A stretch of DNA of 28,348 bases, from NCBI GenBank assembly GCA_036510735.1, contig DATCDK010000048.1:1-28348 (forward strand), written 5' to 3'. Below the pieces are notes generated by a model, which was given only the letters and a program-made list of their open reading frames with translations, had not been told where the DNA came from and made no database searches. Of this stretch, positions 15,582 to 23,229 are shown piece by piece. The stretch is from PALSA-607 sp036510735. Lineage in GTDB: Bacteria; Actinomycetota; Actinomycetes; Acidothermales; Acidothermaceae. The translations under genes and the position numbers were made by a program. Position 1 is the first letter of the stretch, and the number at the start of each line of letters is the position of its first letter.

Positions 15582-16351
15582 TCGAGAACCCGGAACCGGC
15601 CCGGCGGCCAACGTTCGCCGCCACGTTCGGGGCCATCCTCAAGGGCCAGCTGTCCCGAGCGAAGACCGCCGCGATACCGATCTTCCTGGCCGCCACGCTG
15701 CAGTCGGTCGGCCTCGTTGTCCTGCTGAAAGGGCTCGTCGACACGAGTAGTCACGTCACGCAGCAATCAGTGGTGGCAGGTTCATCGGTCACCGTCGTGT
15801 CGTTCGTCGCGCTGAACCTGCTCGCGCAGCGGTTCGGAGCATTGAAGGCCTCCGGTGCGCTGGACTATTTCGGTGCGTTGCCGATCAATCCGGCGGCGGT
15901 CGTCACGGCTACGGCAGCTGCGTGGGCCAGCTTCACCGTGCCGGGGTCGATCCTGGTTGCCGTCGGGGGAGCGGCGTTCTATCGGTTGCCGCTGTCACAC
16001 GTGTGGGTGATCGGCCCGGTCGTGGTCGCCGCCGGGATCTCCCTCGCCGGTCTCGGTGCGCTTCTTGGGCTGGTCGCGTCGCGGCCCGAGATCGCCACGA
16101 TTGCTGGACAACTCGGCATGTCACTGGTGATGTTCCTCGGGATCGTGCCGGCCCATCGGCTGCCCGGTGTCATCCAAGCCGTGCGGGCCGTCGTCCCGTC
16201 GACGTACGCGGTCGACGCCTTTGCCGAATCGTTCAAACACACACCGAGTTGGACGACGATTGGTGGCGATCTCGGGATCTGTGTCGGCGTGTGCGCACTC
16301 GCGCTGGCGGCTTCGACCTGGGCGTTTCGGCGGGCCGTCAGATCGCGCTGA
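15578..16351 (+). CDS. ABC-2 type exporter, permease
   Basis: A 257-residue protein with six hydrophobic helices and a cytoplasmic N-terminal stretch ending in LKGQLSRAKTAAIPIFLAAT. The segment VPSTYAVDAFAESF near the last extracellular loop is typical of ABC-2 permeases. It starts at GTG 15578, overlapping the ATPase stop by four bases, so the two are translated together. One ATPase and one permease gene suggest a dimer of each. The substrate is unknown; drug or lipid export are the usual roles. Confidence 0.9.
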   Translation: MIENPEPARRPTFAATFGAILKGQLSRAKTAAIPIFLAATLQSVGLVVLLKGLVDTSSHVTQQSVVAGSSVTVVSFVALNLLAQRFGALKASGALDYFGALPINPAAVVTATAAAWASFTVPGSILVAVGGAAFYRLPLSHVWVIGPVVVAAGISLAGLGALLGLVASRPEIATIAGQLGMSLVMFLGIVPAHRLPGVIQAVRAVVPSTYAVDAFAESFKHTPSWTTIGGDLGICVGVCALALAASTWAFRRAVRSR

Positions 16352-16375
16352 CACTGCCCCAGTTACGGTGAGGAG

Positions 16376-17068
16376 GTGAGTGACGACGCGACGCAGGGGT
16401 CGGCCGACCAGCCGGAACCGACGCTCGCGTATTCGCAACCACGGCCCATGCCCTACGGATCTTCTCCTTATGCGGTGAGCGTGCCCCCCGGTGCAGACGC
16501 GCCGGTGGGTGGTCGATCGCCGATCGGGCTCGCGGACGTCTGGACCGCGGTTCTCGGCACCGTCGCCGTGGTCATCGTCGGCGTGCTGGCCGGCTTCTTG
16601 TGGTCGTGGATCGCTCCGCGACCGCACGGAGTCGTATCGGCCAGTGGCGGTAAGAGCATCCAGTTCGATTCTGCGAACAAGGTGTTCGCCTCAGCCGACG
16701 TGACGTTCCTGTTCATCGGGATCGGCGCCGGCCTGCTGTGCGGTCTCGTCGCGACGATCCTCGCCCGCAGGCGCGGCGTCGCCGTGAGCATCGCAATGGC
16801 GGTCGGCGGCACACTCGCGTCGCTGCTCGCGGCGTTCATCGGTCGGGCGCTCAGCGGTGGGCCACAGGATTACTGGTTGGCACGGGCGAGCGTCGGCCGG
16901 CATCGCTACTTCATCGAGTTGACGACCCGGCGGTTCCTGGTCGGATGGCCCATCGCGGCCTTGCTCGTCGTCTTCGTTGTCGCCTTGTTCACCCCTGATC
17001 GGCCGGTCGAGATCGAGCCGACGGAGCCGGCGCCCGCCGAATCGGCACCGAACATCGGGCCGAGCTAG
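16376..17068 (+). CDS. DUF2567-like membrane protein
   Basis: A 230-residue protein with a polar Pro-rich N-terminus (about 50 residues), four hydrophobic helices and an acidic Pro/Glu tail. The segment RPHGVVSASGGKSIQFD between helices 1 and 2 and the Gly-rich helix FIGIGAGLLCGLVATIL resemble the actinobacterial DUF2567 family, whose function is not known. The start is odd: AGGAGG (16371-16376) touches GTG 16376 with no spacing, and a three-codon ORF GTG AGG AGG TGA (16368-16379) ends in a GTGA overlap with it. The gene follows the permease by 24 bp and converges on the next gene with four bases between stops. Confidence 0.72.
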   Translation: MSDDATQGSADQPEPTLAYSQPRPMPYGSSPYAVSVPPGADAPVGGRSPIGLADVWTAVLGTVAVVIVGVLAGFLWSWIAPRPHGVVSASGGKSIQFDSANKVFASADVTFLFIGIGAGLLCGLVATILARRRGVAVSIAMAVGGTLASLLAAFIGRALSGGPQDYWLARASVGRHRYFIELTTRRFLVGWPIAALLVVFVVALFTPDRPVEIEPTEPAPAESAPNIGPS

Positions 17069-17072
17069 CCAG

Positions 17073-17552
17073 TTAGTCCCTGGCGATGACTGCTGTCGTC
17101 GCCTTCGTCATCGTGACCAGATCCTGGGCGGCGAGCTCGATGTCGAGGCCGCGGCGTCCGGCCGAGACGTAGACCGTGGGGTGATCGAGGGCTGAGGAGT
17201 CGATAACTGTGGCCAGGCGCCGGCGTTGGCCTAGCGGACTGATGCCGCCGGCGACGTATCCAGTCGCCCGTTCTGCGACCGCGACATCGGCCATCGCGGC
17301 GCGCTTGCCGCCAACGGCCTCGGCGAGAGCCTTCAGATCCAATGAGCCGGAGACCGGAACGACGGCGACGACCAGCTGCCCGTCGACGTCGACGAGGAGG
17401 GTCTTGAAGACCCGGCCAGGGGGCACCGCAAGCGCAGCTGCGGCTTCTTCACCGAAGGATCGGCTCGCCGGATTGTGCTCGTACGGGTGAACCGTGTACG
17501 CCACACCCGCATTGGCAAGCATCAGAAGTGCCGGGGTCCCCCTGCCATTCAC
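17073..17552 (-). CDS. ybaK: YbaK/EbsC-type Cys-tRNA(Pro) deacylase
   Basis: Hydrolyses cysteine wrongly attached to tRNA-Pro. From GTG 17552 the protein is 159 residues, the usual family length. It starts VNGRGTPALLMLANAGVAYT, like the family N-terminus, and goes on VHPYEHNPASRSFGEEAA. The conserved Lys region is VFKTLLVDVDG, followed by GGKRAAMADVAVAERATGYVAGGISPLGQRR, the known substrate-site segment. A start at 17588 is open but adds 12 residues and overlaps a likely promoter. A -10-like TAGACT seven bases before GTG 17552 suggests a leaderless message. Confidence 0.9.
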   Translation of the reverse strand: MNGRGTPALLMLANAGVAYTVHPYEHNPASRSFGEEAAAALAVPPGRVFKTLLVDVDGQLVVAVVPVSGSLDLKALAEAVGGKRAAMADVAVAERATGYVAGGISPLGQRRRLATVIDSSALDHPTVYVSAGRRGLDIELAAQDLVTMTKATTAVIARD

Positions 17553-17559
17553 GGGTAAA

Positions 17560-17565
17560 AGTCTA
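17560..17565 (-). promoter_or_regulatory. -10-like box for a leaderless ybaK message
   Basis: TAGACT (minus strand) lies seven bases upstream of GTG 17552, so the first transcribed base would be at or next to the start codon. No good -35 is visible. Confidence 0.4.
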
Positions 17566-17618
17566 GATAATCCCGGCGGCAAGATCACTCGGCGCGCCGG
17601 TCAGAGGTCGTCCACTGC

Positions 17619-17624
17619 TACGAT
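17619..17624 (+). promoter_or_regulatory. -10-like box of the DEAD-box helicase transcript
   Basis: TACGAT matches TAnnnT. RNA would start near 17631, which makes ATG 17632 leaderless and gives the helicase a ~168-nt leader. No -35 match stands out. Confidence 0.4.
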
Positions 17625-17631
17625 GGTCGAG

Positions 17632-17754
17632 ATGACGGCCAAACAGCCGTCCCTCCCGCGGGCGAGCCGCCCGCGAGGCTACGTCCCTCCCAGGATCGAA
17701 ATTCTGATCCTTTGGCGCGCGCATCTAGCCATCCGCGCTCCACGTCGAACCTGA
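17632..17754 (+). CDS. Possible leaderless upstream ORF in the helicase leader
   Basis: A 40-codon ORF from ATG 17632, seven bases after a TACGAT box, begins MTAKQPSLPRASRPRG and contains PPRIEILILWRAHLAIR. It is basic with a short hydrophobic patch. It covers two of the three hairpins in the leader and ends 45 nt before the helicase start, so its translation would melt them. It may be a regulatory leader peptide or chance. No family is recognised. Confidence 0.35.
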   Translation: MTAKQPSLPRASRPRGYVPPRIEILILWRAHLAIRAPRRT

Positions 17755-17799
17755 CGATGATGACGATGCCTCCGCAATACCGACGGAGCGTCACCTTTT
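17652..17799 (+). promoter_or_regulatory. Structured 5' leader of the DEAD-box helicase with hidden ribosome-binding site
   Basis: Three hairpins can be drawn. Hairpin 1 has CGCGGGCG (17657-17664) with CGCCCGCG (17668-17675), extended by CCT/AGG. Hairpin 2 has AGGATC (17692-17697) with GATCCT (17706-17711). Hairpin 3 has CTCCG (17770-17774) with CGGAG (17784-17788). The 3' arm of hairpin 3 is the only Shine-Dalgarno-like sequence before ATG 17800, followed by CGTCACCTTTT. The helicase start may therefore be masked unless the hairpin is opened, which would suit cold-shock or autoregulation. The pairing is seen; the regulation is inferred. Confidence 0.5.
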
Positions 17800-19389
17800 A
17801 TGTCTGCCCCTTACTACTCGTCCACGCCCACGCGTTCCTCTGGTGGGTCCTCCCGCGCGTCCGCGCCCGCTCGTAGCGGAGCGCCTGCGCGCAGCTCTTC
17901 AGCCGCGCCTACTCGCAATGGCGCGCCTGCTCGCACTTCATCTGGCGCGCCCTCGCGCACTGGCGCGCCTGCCCGGCGTCCGAACCGTGGCGCCAGCAAG
18001 TCCACCCAGTCGCGTGCCCCGAAGGCCTCGGCCATCTCCGAGCTTGAGCGGTTGCTCGACCTCGCGATGGCAGAGCCGGCCACCGATCGCACTTTTGCCG
18101 AACTCGGTCTGCCGAAGGCCCTCGTGATGGCACTGAGCAAGCGCGGCATCGAAAAGCCGTTCGCGATCCAGTCCCACGCGATCCCCGACGCTTTGGCGGG
18201 TCGCGACGTTCTCGGCCGGGCACAGACCGGCGGCGGCAAGACCATGGCGTTCGGCCTGCCGATGCTCGCTCGCCTTGCGACGTCTGGGTCGCTGCGTTTG
18301 TCGAAGGCGCCCCGCGCCCTTGTACTCGTTCCTACTCGCGAACTTGCGATGCAGGTCGCAGATGCGCTGCGCCCGCTCGGTGAGGCGCTCGGCCTGAAGT
18401 TGTGTTGCGTCTTCGGCGGTGCGCCGTACGGCAAGCAGATCGATGCGCTGAACCGTGGCGTCGACCTTGTTGTCGCGACGCCTGGCCGACTGATCGACCT
18501 GCTTGAGCGACGTTGCCTCGTACTGTCTGGTGTCGAGGTCTCGGTGATCGATGAGGCCGACCACATGGCCGATCTGGGCTTCCTGCCTGCAGTCACCACG
18601 ATCCTCGACCAGACCGCGCCCGACGGGCAGCGGATGCTGTTCTCCGCGACCCTCGACCGAGGGGTCGACAAGCTCGTGCGCGCCTACCTCAACGACCCTG
18701 CGTTGCATGCGGTCGCGACATCGTCGTCGCACATCGACGCGATGGAGCACCGAGTGTTCACGCTGCGTTCCGAGGACAAGGTCGCGGTCATTACCGAGCT
18801 CGCCGCGCGCCCCGCTCGCACATTGATTTTCGTGCGGACTAAGCACGGCGCCGACCGGCTTGCGATGCAGTTGGCCCGCGGTGGCGTGCACGCTGCGGCG
18901 ATCCACGGCAACCTGAAGCAGAACGCTCGCCAGCGAGCGCTCGACGGGTTTGCGGCCGGCCACCCGAGGGTGCTCGTCGCGACCGATGTCGCTGCGCGCG
19001 GCATCCACGTCGATGACGTCGACCTTGTCGTGCACTTCGATCCGCCGAACGACTCCAAGGACTATCTGCACCGGTCAGGCCGTACTGCCCGCGCGGGCGC
19101 CAGTGGAACCGCGCTGTCACTCGTGCAGCCGGGCGAGGTCCGCGATGTTGCCGCATTGCACAAGGGCGCCGGTGTCACACCGGTCGCGCAGGACGTGCAT
19201 CCCGGCCACCACGCGGTACGCGAGCTGGCGGCGTCGGGTGAGCCCGTCGTCGTCCGTGTTGTCCCGCGTCGGGAGACGCAGACCACCACGAGCCGTCCGG
19301 CCAGCCACTCGACGAGCCGTCGCAGTGGCGCGCCGTCGGTGCGGACCGCGCCGTTCCAAGGGCCTGGACGCCGGCGCCGGAGCGCGTAA
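17800..19389 (+). CDS. DEAD-box ATP-dependent RNA helicase
   Basis: A 529-residue RNA helicase. An ~80-residue N-terminal tail of Ser/Ala/Pro/Arg with repeated GAPAR units and a basic Ser/Arg/Thr-rich C-terminal tail flank the core. All core motifs are present: Q motif FAIQSHAIP, motif I AQTGGGKT (Lys147), PTRELAMQV, TPGRL, DEAD at 251-254, SAT, LIFVRTKHGADRL, ATDVAARGIHVDDVD and HRSGRTARAG. The pattern fits the RhlE/DeaD group. Such enzymes unwind rRNA and mRNA structures, often in the cold. The disordered basic tails may help RNA binding or condensate formation. It starts at ATG 17800 behind the structured leader. Confidence 0.95.
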   Translation: MSAPYYSSTPTRSSGGSSRASAPARSGAPARSSSAAPTRNGAPARTSSGAPSRTGAPARRPNRGASKSTQSRAPKASAISELERLLDLAMAEPATDRTFAELGLPKALVMALSKRGIEKPFAIQSHAIPDALAGRDVLGRAQTGGGKTMAFGLPMLARLATSGSLRLSKAPRALVLVPTRELAMQVADALRPLGEALGLKLCCVFGGAPYGKQIDALNRGVDLVVATPGRLIDLLERRCLVLSGVEVSVIDEADHMADLGFLPAVTTILDQTAPDGQRMLFSATLDRGVDKLVRAYLNDPALHAVATSSSHIDAMEHRVFTLRSEDKVAVITELAARPARTLIFVRTKHGADRLAMQLARGGVHAAAIHGNLKQNARQRALDGFAAGHPRVLVATDVAARGIHVDDVDLVVHFDPPNDSKDYLHRSGRTARAGASGTALSLVQPGEVRDVAALHKGAGVTPVAQDVHPGHHAVRELAASGEPVVVRVVPRRETQTTTSRPASHSTSRRSGAPSVRTAPFQGPGRRRRSA

Positions 19390-19404
19390 CGGCTCTCGGG
19401 CCGC

Positions 19405-19433
19405 GTTATTCGCTGGCGCCCCGCAGATAGGCT
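19405..19433 (+). promoter_or_regulatory. Possible promoter of the his operon
   Basis: GTTATT (19405-19410), a 17-bp spacer and TAGGCT (19428-19433). The -35 is weak. RNA would start near 19440, giving a ~50-nt leader with GGAG before ATG 19490. No attenuator with a His-codon run is seen between 19390 and 19489. Confidence 0.4.
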
Positions 19434-19489
19434 GGCACCTCCCCGATGAGACGACGTCGCCTTGACGTCCTGAGGCTGCGGAGTCCCGG

Positions 19490-20815
19490 ATGTTGCGTCG
19501 GATCGACCTTCGTGGTCGAACGCCCGGCACGATCGAGATTCGTGGCCTGCTGCCGCGGGCACCGGTCCAGGTCGAGTCGGCGCTCGCCTCGGTTGGGCCG
19601 ATTTGCGACGACGTGCGAGCCCGCGGTGCGATCGCGGTCCGCGAGATCACCAAGCGATTCGATGGCGTCGACCTCGCGACGTTGCGGGTGCCGCCCGACG
19701 CACTAGCCGCAGCTCTTGCCGACCTCGATGACTCCGTTCGGGCCGCACTCGTCGAGGCCGCGAGGCGCGCACGCTTGGTGCACGAGGCTCAACTGCACGC
19801 CGACGTCGATATCGAGGTCGCGCCTGGCGGTCGGGTCCGCGAGCGGTGGGTACCGGTGCGCCGTGTCGGCCTCTACGTGCCGGGCGGTTTAGTGGCCTAT
19901 CCCAGCAGCGTGGTGATGAACGTCGTGCCCGCTCAAGTTGCCGGCGTCGAATCGCTCGCGGTGGCGTCGCCACCGCAAAAGGCGTTCGGCGGGCTGCCGC
20001 ACCCGGCAGTGCTCGCTGCGTGTGCGCTGCTCGGCATTGACGAGGTCTACGCGGTCGGCGGGGCACAAGCGATTGCCCTGTTCGCGTACGGCAGCACGCA
20101 CGAGAACGGTGAAGCGATCGAGCCGGTCGATGTCGTGACCGGTCCTGGCAACGTGTACGTCGCTGCGGCGAAGCGTCTGGTCAAGGGCATCGTCGGCATC
20201 GACTCTGAGGCAGGACCCACCGAGATCGGCATTCTGGCTGACGACTCGGCGAATCCGGCCTACCTCGCAGCTGACCTCATCGCCCAAGCCGAACACGACG
20301 AACTCGCCAGTTGTCTGCTGGTCACCGACTCTGCCGAGCTGCTCGAACAGGTCGACGCCGAGCTTGACGTCCAGGTGCCGGCGACGCGCCACGTCGAGCG
20401 GGTGCGGGCCGCGCTTGCAGGTCAGTCGGCGTATGTCCTCGTCGATGACATCGAGGCCGGCCTCCAAGTTGTCGATGCATGGGCCGCCGAGCACCTCGAA
20501 GTGGTCACTCGCGACGCGCAGAAGGTTGCCGACCGGGTGCGCAATGCAGGCGCGATCTTCGTCGGTACGTGGTCTCCGGTGAGCCTTGGCGACTACCTGG
20601 CCGGGTCGAATCACGTCCTGCCGACCGGTGGCACTGCGCGCTTCACCGGTGGTCTGTCGGTGCAGGCGTTTCAGCGCATGATCCACGTCATCGACTACGA
20701 CCGTGCCGCGCTCGCTGAGGTTGCGCCCCTCATTGACGCGCTCGGCGGGGCCGAGGATCTGGCCGCGCACGTGGCCGCGGTCCGCATCAGAGTGCCGCAA
20801 GGAGGCTCGCAATGA
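19490..20815 (+). CDS. hisD: Histidinol dehydrogenase
   Basis: Catalyses the last two oxidation steps of histidine synthesis, histidinol to histidine, with NAD and zinc. It is 441 residues, the usual length. Zinc ligands fit Q266 and H269 in LIAQAEHDE, and the catalytic pair is E334-H335 in AEHLEV. The motifs GLYVPGGLVAYPSSVVMN, VVTGPGNVYVAAAKR and NHVLPTGGTARF are intact. It starts at ATG 19490 with GGAG six bases before it. It is the first gene of the operon and overlaps hisC by four bases (ATGA). Confidence 0.98.
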   Translation: MLRRIDLRGRTPGTIEIRGLLPRAPVQVESALASVGPICDDVRARGAIAVREITKRFDGVDLATLRVPPDALAAALADLDDSVRAALVEAARRARLVHEAQLHADVDIEVAPGGRVRERWVPVRRVGLYVPGGLVAYPSSVVMNVVPAQVAGVESLAVASPPQKAFGGLPHPAVLAACALLGIDEVYAVGGAQAIALFAYGSTHENGEAIEPVDVVTGPGNVYVAAAKRLVKGIVGIDSEAGPTEIGILADDSANPAYLAADLIAQAEHDELASCLLVTDSAELLEQVDAELDVQVPATRHVERVRAALAGQSAYVLVDDIEAGLQVVDAWAAEHLEVVTRDAQKVADRVRNAGAIFVGTWSPVSLGDYLAGSNHVLPTGGTARFTGGLSVQAFQRMIHVIDYDRAALAEVAPLIDALGGAEDLAAHVAAVRIRVPQGGSQ

Positions 20816-21954
20816 GCGAGCTCGATTCGGTGCCGCTGCGCGACGACTTACGTGGTGAGGTTCCGTACGGCGCGCCGCAGATCGACGTCCCGGTGCGGCT
20901 GAATGTGAATGAGAACCCCTACCCGCTGTCCGCCGGCTTGATCGCCGACATTGCGGCGGCGGTCGGTGCTGCAGCGGGCGGTTTGAATCGTTATCCCGAT
21001 CGCGAGGCGCGTCAGCTGCGCGCCGACCTCGCCGGATACCTCAAGGCTTTCGAGTCGGTGGACGTCGACCCGCTACGTGTGTGGGTAGCGAACGGTTCGA
21101 ACGAGGTCATGCACCAGCTGATGCTGGCTTTCGGCGGTCCCGGCCGGAGCGTTCTCGCGTTTGCACCGACCTACTCGATGTATCCCCAGTACTGCAGAGA
21201 CACGTTCACTCACTACCAGGCCGTCGACCGTGAGCCCGACTTCTCTCTCGACCCACGGGTGGCGATTGCTGCGGTCCGAGCCCGCCAGCCGGTCATCACC
21301 CTGCTCACCTCGCCGAACAATCCAACGGGCACGGCGCTGCCGCAAGACACCGCACGCGCAGTTCTCGACGCCGCAGCCGAACATGGCGGCCTCGTCGTCG
21401 TTGACGAGGCGTACGCCGAGTTCCGGCGACCGGGCACACCTACCGCGTTGGAGCTGCTCGACGAGTACCCGAACCTGGTGGTGACTCGCACCATGAGCAA
21501 GGCGTTTGCCTACGCGGGTGCGCGAGTCGGGTACCTCGTCGCAGGCCAGCCAATCGTCGACGCGGTTCGTATCGTGCGGCTGCCGTATCACCTGTCGACG
21601 GTCACGCAGGCCGTAGCCAGTGCGGCGCTCTCACACGCCGACGAGCTGTTGGCACAAGTCGAAGCCCTGCGCATCGAGCGCGATGCGACCGTCGACTGGC
21701 TGCGGGTGCAAGGATTCTCGGTCGCGGAGTCCGACGCCAACTTCGTGTTGTTCGGTGAGTTCGCCGATCGGCACGCCGTCTGGCAGGGTCTGCTCGACCG
21801 CGGCGTGCTCATTCGCGAGTCCGGGCCTGCACCGTGGCTTCGGGTGAGCGTCGGTTCGCCGGCCGAGATGGCCGCGTTCAAGCAAGCATTGCTCGAAGTG
21901 GCCGCGACCGCGGTCGGCGAGCGGGCACGGCCATACGGGAAGGTTGAGGCGTGA
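20812..21954 (+). CDS. hisC: Histidinol-phosphate aminotransferase
   Basis: A PLP enzyme making histidinol phosphate from imidazole-acetol phosphate; 380 residues. The PLP Lys is K230 in SKAFAYAGARVGYL. Other family marks are LNVNENPYPLS, NGSNEVMHQLML, SPNNPTGT and VVDEAYAEF. ATG 20812 overlaps the hisD stop. The end of the gene (GGTTGAGGCGTGA) is the first copy of a 28-bp tandem repeat that runs to the hisB start, so the stop TGA 21952 overlaps a GTG at 21951 that begins a minicistron. Confidence 0.97.
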   Translation: MSELDSVPLRDDLRGEVPYGAPQIDVPVRLNVNENPYPLSAGLIADIAAAVGAAAGGLNRYPDREARQLRADLAGYLKAFESVDVDPLRVWVANGSNEVMHQLMLAFGGPGRSVLAFAPTYSMYPQYCRDTFTHYQAVDREPDFSLDPRVAIAAVRARQPVITLLTSPNNPTGTALPQDTARAVLDAAAEHGGLVVVDEAYAEFRRPGTPTALELLDEYPNLVVTRTMSKAFAYAGARVGYLVAGQPIVDAVRIVRLPYHLSTVTQAVASAALSHADELLAQVEALRIERDATVDWLRVQGFSVAESDANFVLFGEFADRHAVWQGLLDRGVLIRESGPAPWLRVSVGSPAEMAAFKQALLEVAATAVGERARPYGKVEA

Positions 21955-22010
21955 GCCGAACAGGCGAGAGGTTGAGGCGTAGCCGAACATGCGAGAGGTC
22001 CGAGGCATGA
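21951..22010 (+). CDS. Minicistron 1 between hisC and hisB (19 codons)
   Basis: GTG 21951 overlaps the hisC stop (GTGA). It reads MSRTGERLRRSRTCERSEA through copies 1 and 2 and stops at TGA 22008, which overlaps ATG 22007 in copy 3. GGGAAGG precedes the start. Basic, Arg-rich peptide; translation is inferred. Confidence 0.33.
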   Translation: MSRTGERLRRSRTCERSEA

Positions 22011-22039
22011 GCCGAACATGCGAGGGGGCCGAGGCGTGA
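22007..22039 (+). CDS. Minicistron 2 between hisC and hisB (10 codons)
   Basis: ATG 22007 reads MSRTCEGAEA and stops at TGA 22037, which overlaps the hisB start GTG 22036. GCGAGAGG lies nine bases before the ATG. Confidence 0.33.
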   Translation: MSRTCEGAEA

Positions 22040-22620
22040 GCCGAAGCGCGCGAGTGCAGCGCACCACCAAGGAATCCGATGTCCTCGTCGAGCTCGAGCT
22101 CGATGGGGCGGGCAGCGTCGACGTCGCGACCGGGGTGCCGTTCTACGACCACATGCTCGCGCAGCTCGGCAAGCACGCGGGCTTCGACCTGCACGTCCGC
22201 ACCGCAGGCGACATCGAGGTCGACGCCCACCACACGGTCGAGGACACCGCACTGGCGTTGGGCCAGGCGCTGCGCGAAGCGCTGGGCGACAAGGCCGGAA
22301 TCCGTCGGTTCGGCGACGCGTTGGTACCCCTCGACGAGACCCTCTGCCAGGTTGCGGTCGACCTGTCGGGGCGGCCCTATCTAGTACACACGGAGCCCGA
22401 GATCGTTGAGCTCATCGGCAGCTACGAGACAACGCTCACCAAGCACGTGTGGGAGTCATTCGTCGCTGAGGCAAGAATTTGCTTGCACGTCAGGGTTCTG
22501 GAAGGCCGCAACGCACACCACGTGAACGAAGCGCAATTCAAAGCGGTGGCTCGGGCGCTGCGCGATGCGGTCCGGCTCGACGGGGTTGCCGGCATCCCGA
22601 GCACCAAGGGTGTGCTCTAG
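22036..22620 (+). CDS. hisB: Imidazoleglycerol-phosphate dehydratase
   Basis: Monofunctional HisB of 194 residues; a Mn-dependent enzyme that forms a 24-mer. I chose GTG 22036, which has GAGGGGG upstream and is coupled to the minicistron stop; ATG 22018 in frame would add six residues coded by the repeat. Metal and substrate motifs are seen: FYDHMLAQLGKHAGFDL, DAHHTVEDTALALGQAL, DLSGRPYLV and HHVNEAQFKAVARALRDA. Unlike E. coli HisB, there is no phosphatase domain. Confidence 0.97.
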   Translation: MSRSARVQRTTKESDVLVELELDGAGSVDVATGVPFYDHMLAQLGKHAGFDLHVRTAGDIEVDAHHTVEDTALALGQALREALGDKAGIRRFGDALVPLDETLCQVAVDLSGRPYLVHTEPEIVELIGSYETTLTKHVWESFVAEARICLHVRVLEGRNAHHVNEAQFKAVARALRDAVRLDGVAGIPSTKGVL

Positions 22621-22623
22621 GCG

Positions 22624-23229
22624 ATGGCACGCACGCTCGTCGTTCTCGACTACGGGTCGGGGAACCTGCGCTCCGCCGAGCGCGCACTGCGCCGACTCGG
22701 CGCGCAGGTCGAAGTGACGTCCGACGCTGCGGCGGCGCTGGCCGCCGACGGTCTGGTGGTTCCCGGAGTCGGTGCGTTTGCCGCGTGCATGCGCGGTCTC
22801 GATGCGATCGATGGCGCGCAGATCGTGCGCAAGCGGCTCGCGGCGGGCGCGCCGGTACTTGGCATCTGCGTCGGCTTCCAGGTGCTGTTTGCCTACGGCG
22901 AGGAGCACGGCGAACGCACCGAAGGCATCGGCCGCTGGCCCGGCGGCGTCACGAAGCTCGACGCGCCGGTGCTGCCGCACATGGGCTGGAACGTAGTGAC
23001 GCCGCCGCTCGGTTCGGCGTTGTTCGCCGGCGTCGCCGACCAACGGTTCTATTTCGTGCACTCCTACGCGCCACGGACCGCACCGGGCTTGGTGACGACC
23101 GCCGAACACGGCGAGCAGTTCGTGGCCGCCGTCGAGGACGGCCTGGTGTCGGGCACCCAGTTCCACCCAGAAAAGTCCGGCGACGCCGGCGCGCAGCTAC
23201 TGGCGAATTGGCTGGAGACGCTGTCGTGA
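22624..23229 (+). CDS. hisH: Imidazole glycerol phosphate synthase, glutaminase subunit
   Basis: Class I glutamine amidotransferase that feeds ammonia to HisF; 201 residues. The catalytic triad is Cys82 in GICVGFQVLF, and His181 with Glu183 in TQFHPEKSGDAG. The N-terminus VVLDYGSGNLRSAERAL is typical. ATG 22624 follows the hisB stop by three bases. The last codons overlap hisA as GTGA. Confidence 0.97.
   Translation: MARTLVVLDYGSGNLRSAERALRRLGAQVEVTSDAAAALAADGLVVPGVGAFAACMRGLDAIDGAQIVRKRLAAGAPVLGICVGFQVLFAYGEEHGERTEGIGRWPGGVTKLDAPVLPHMGWNVVTPPLGSALFAGVADQRFYFVHSYAPRTAPGLVTTAEHGEQFVAAVEDGLVSGTQFHPEKSGDAGAQLLANWLETLS

Larger units (their letters stand above)
21942..22054 (+). repeat. 28-29 bp tandem repeat over the hisC/hisB junction, four copies
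   Basis: The core GAGGCGTGAGCCGAA begins at 21946, 21974, 22002 and 22031 (periods 28, 28, 29). Each copy also has a purine-rich GCGAGAGG/GCGAGGGGG that can act as ribosome-binding site for the next copy. Copy 2 has lost one base (GCGTAGCC) and with it the start; copy 3 has ATG for GTG; copy 4 is the true hisB start. The copies carry overlapping stop and start codons, described under the two minicistrons. Confidence 0.93.

Noticed and set aside
17840..17985. Repeated GGCGCGCC sites at the start of the helicase gene as a recombination or binding-site array
   Set aside because: They fall at Gly-Ala-Pro codons of the low-complexity tail with uneven spacing, so protein coding explains them.
19390..19489. 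Histidine attenuator leader before hisD
   Set aside because: No short ORF with a run of His codons and no terminator hairpin are seen.
21942..22054. CRISPR-like or mobile short repeat
   Set aside because: Units are directly adjacent with no spacers, no inverted ends and no transposase; tandem duplication explains them.
22479..23225. Long N-terminal extension of hisA in the same frame
   Set aside because: It is an alternative frame of hisB and hisH; the hisA family start matches GTG 23226 with a GTGA overlap.
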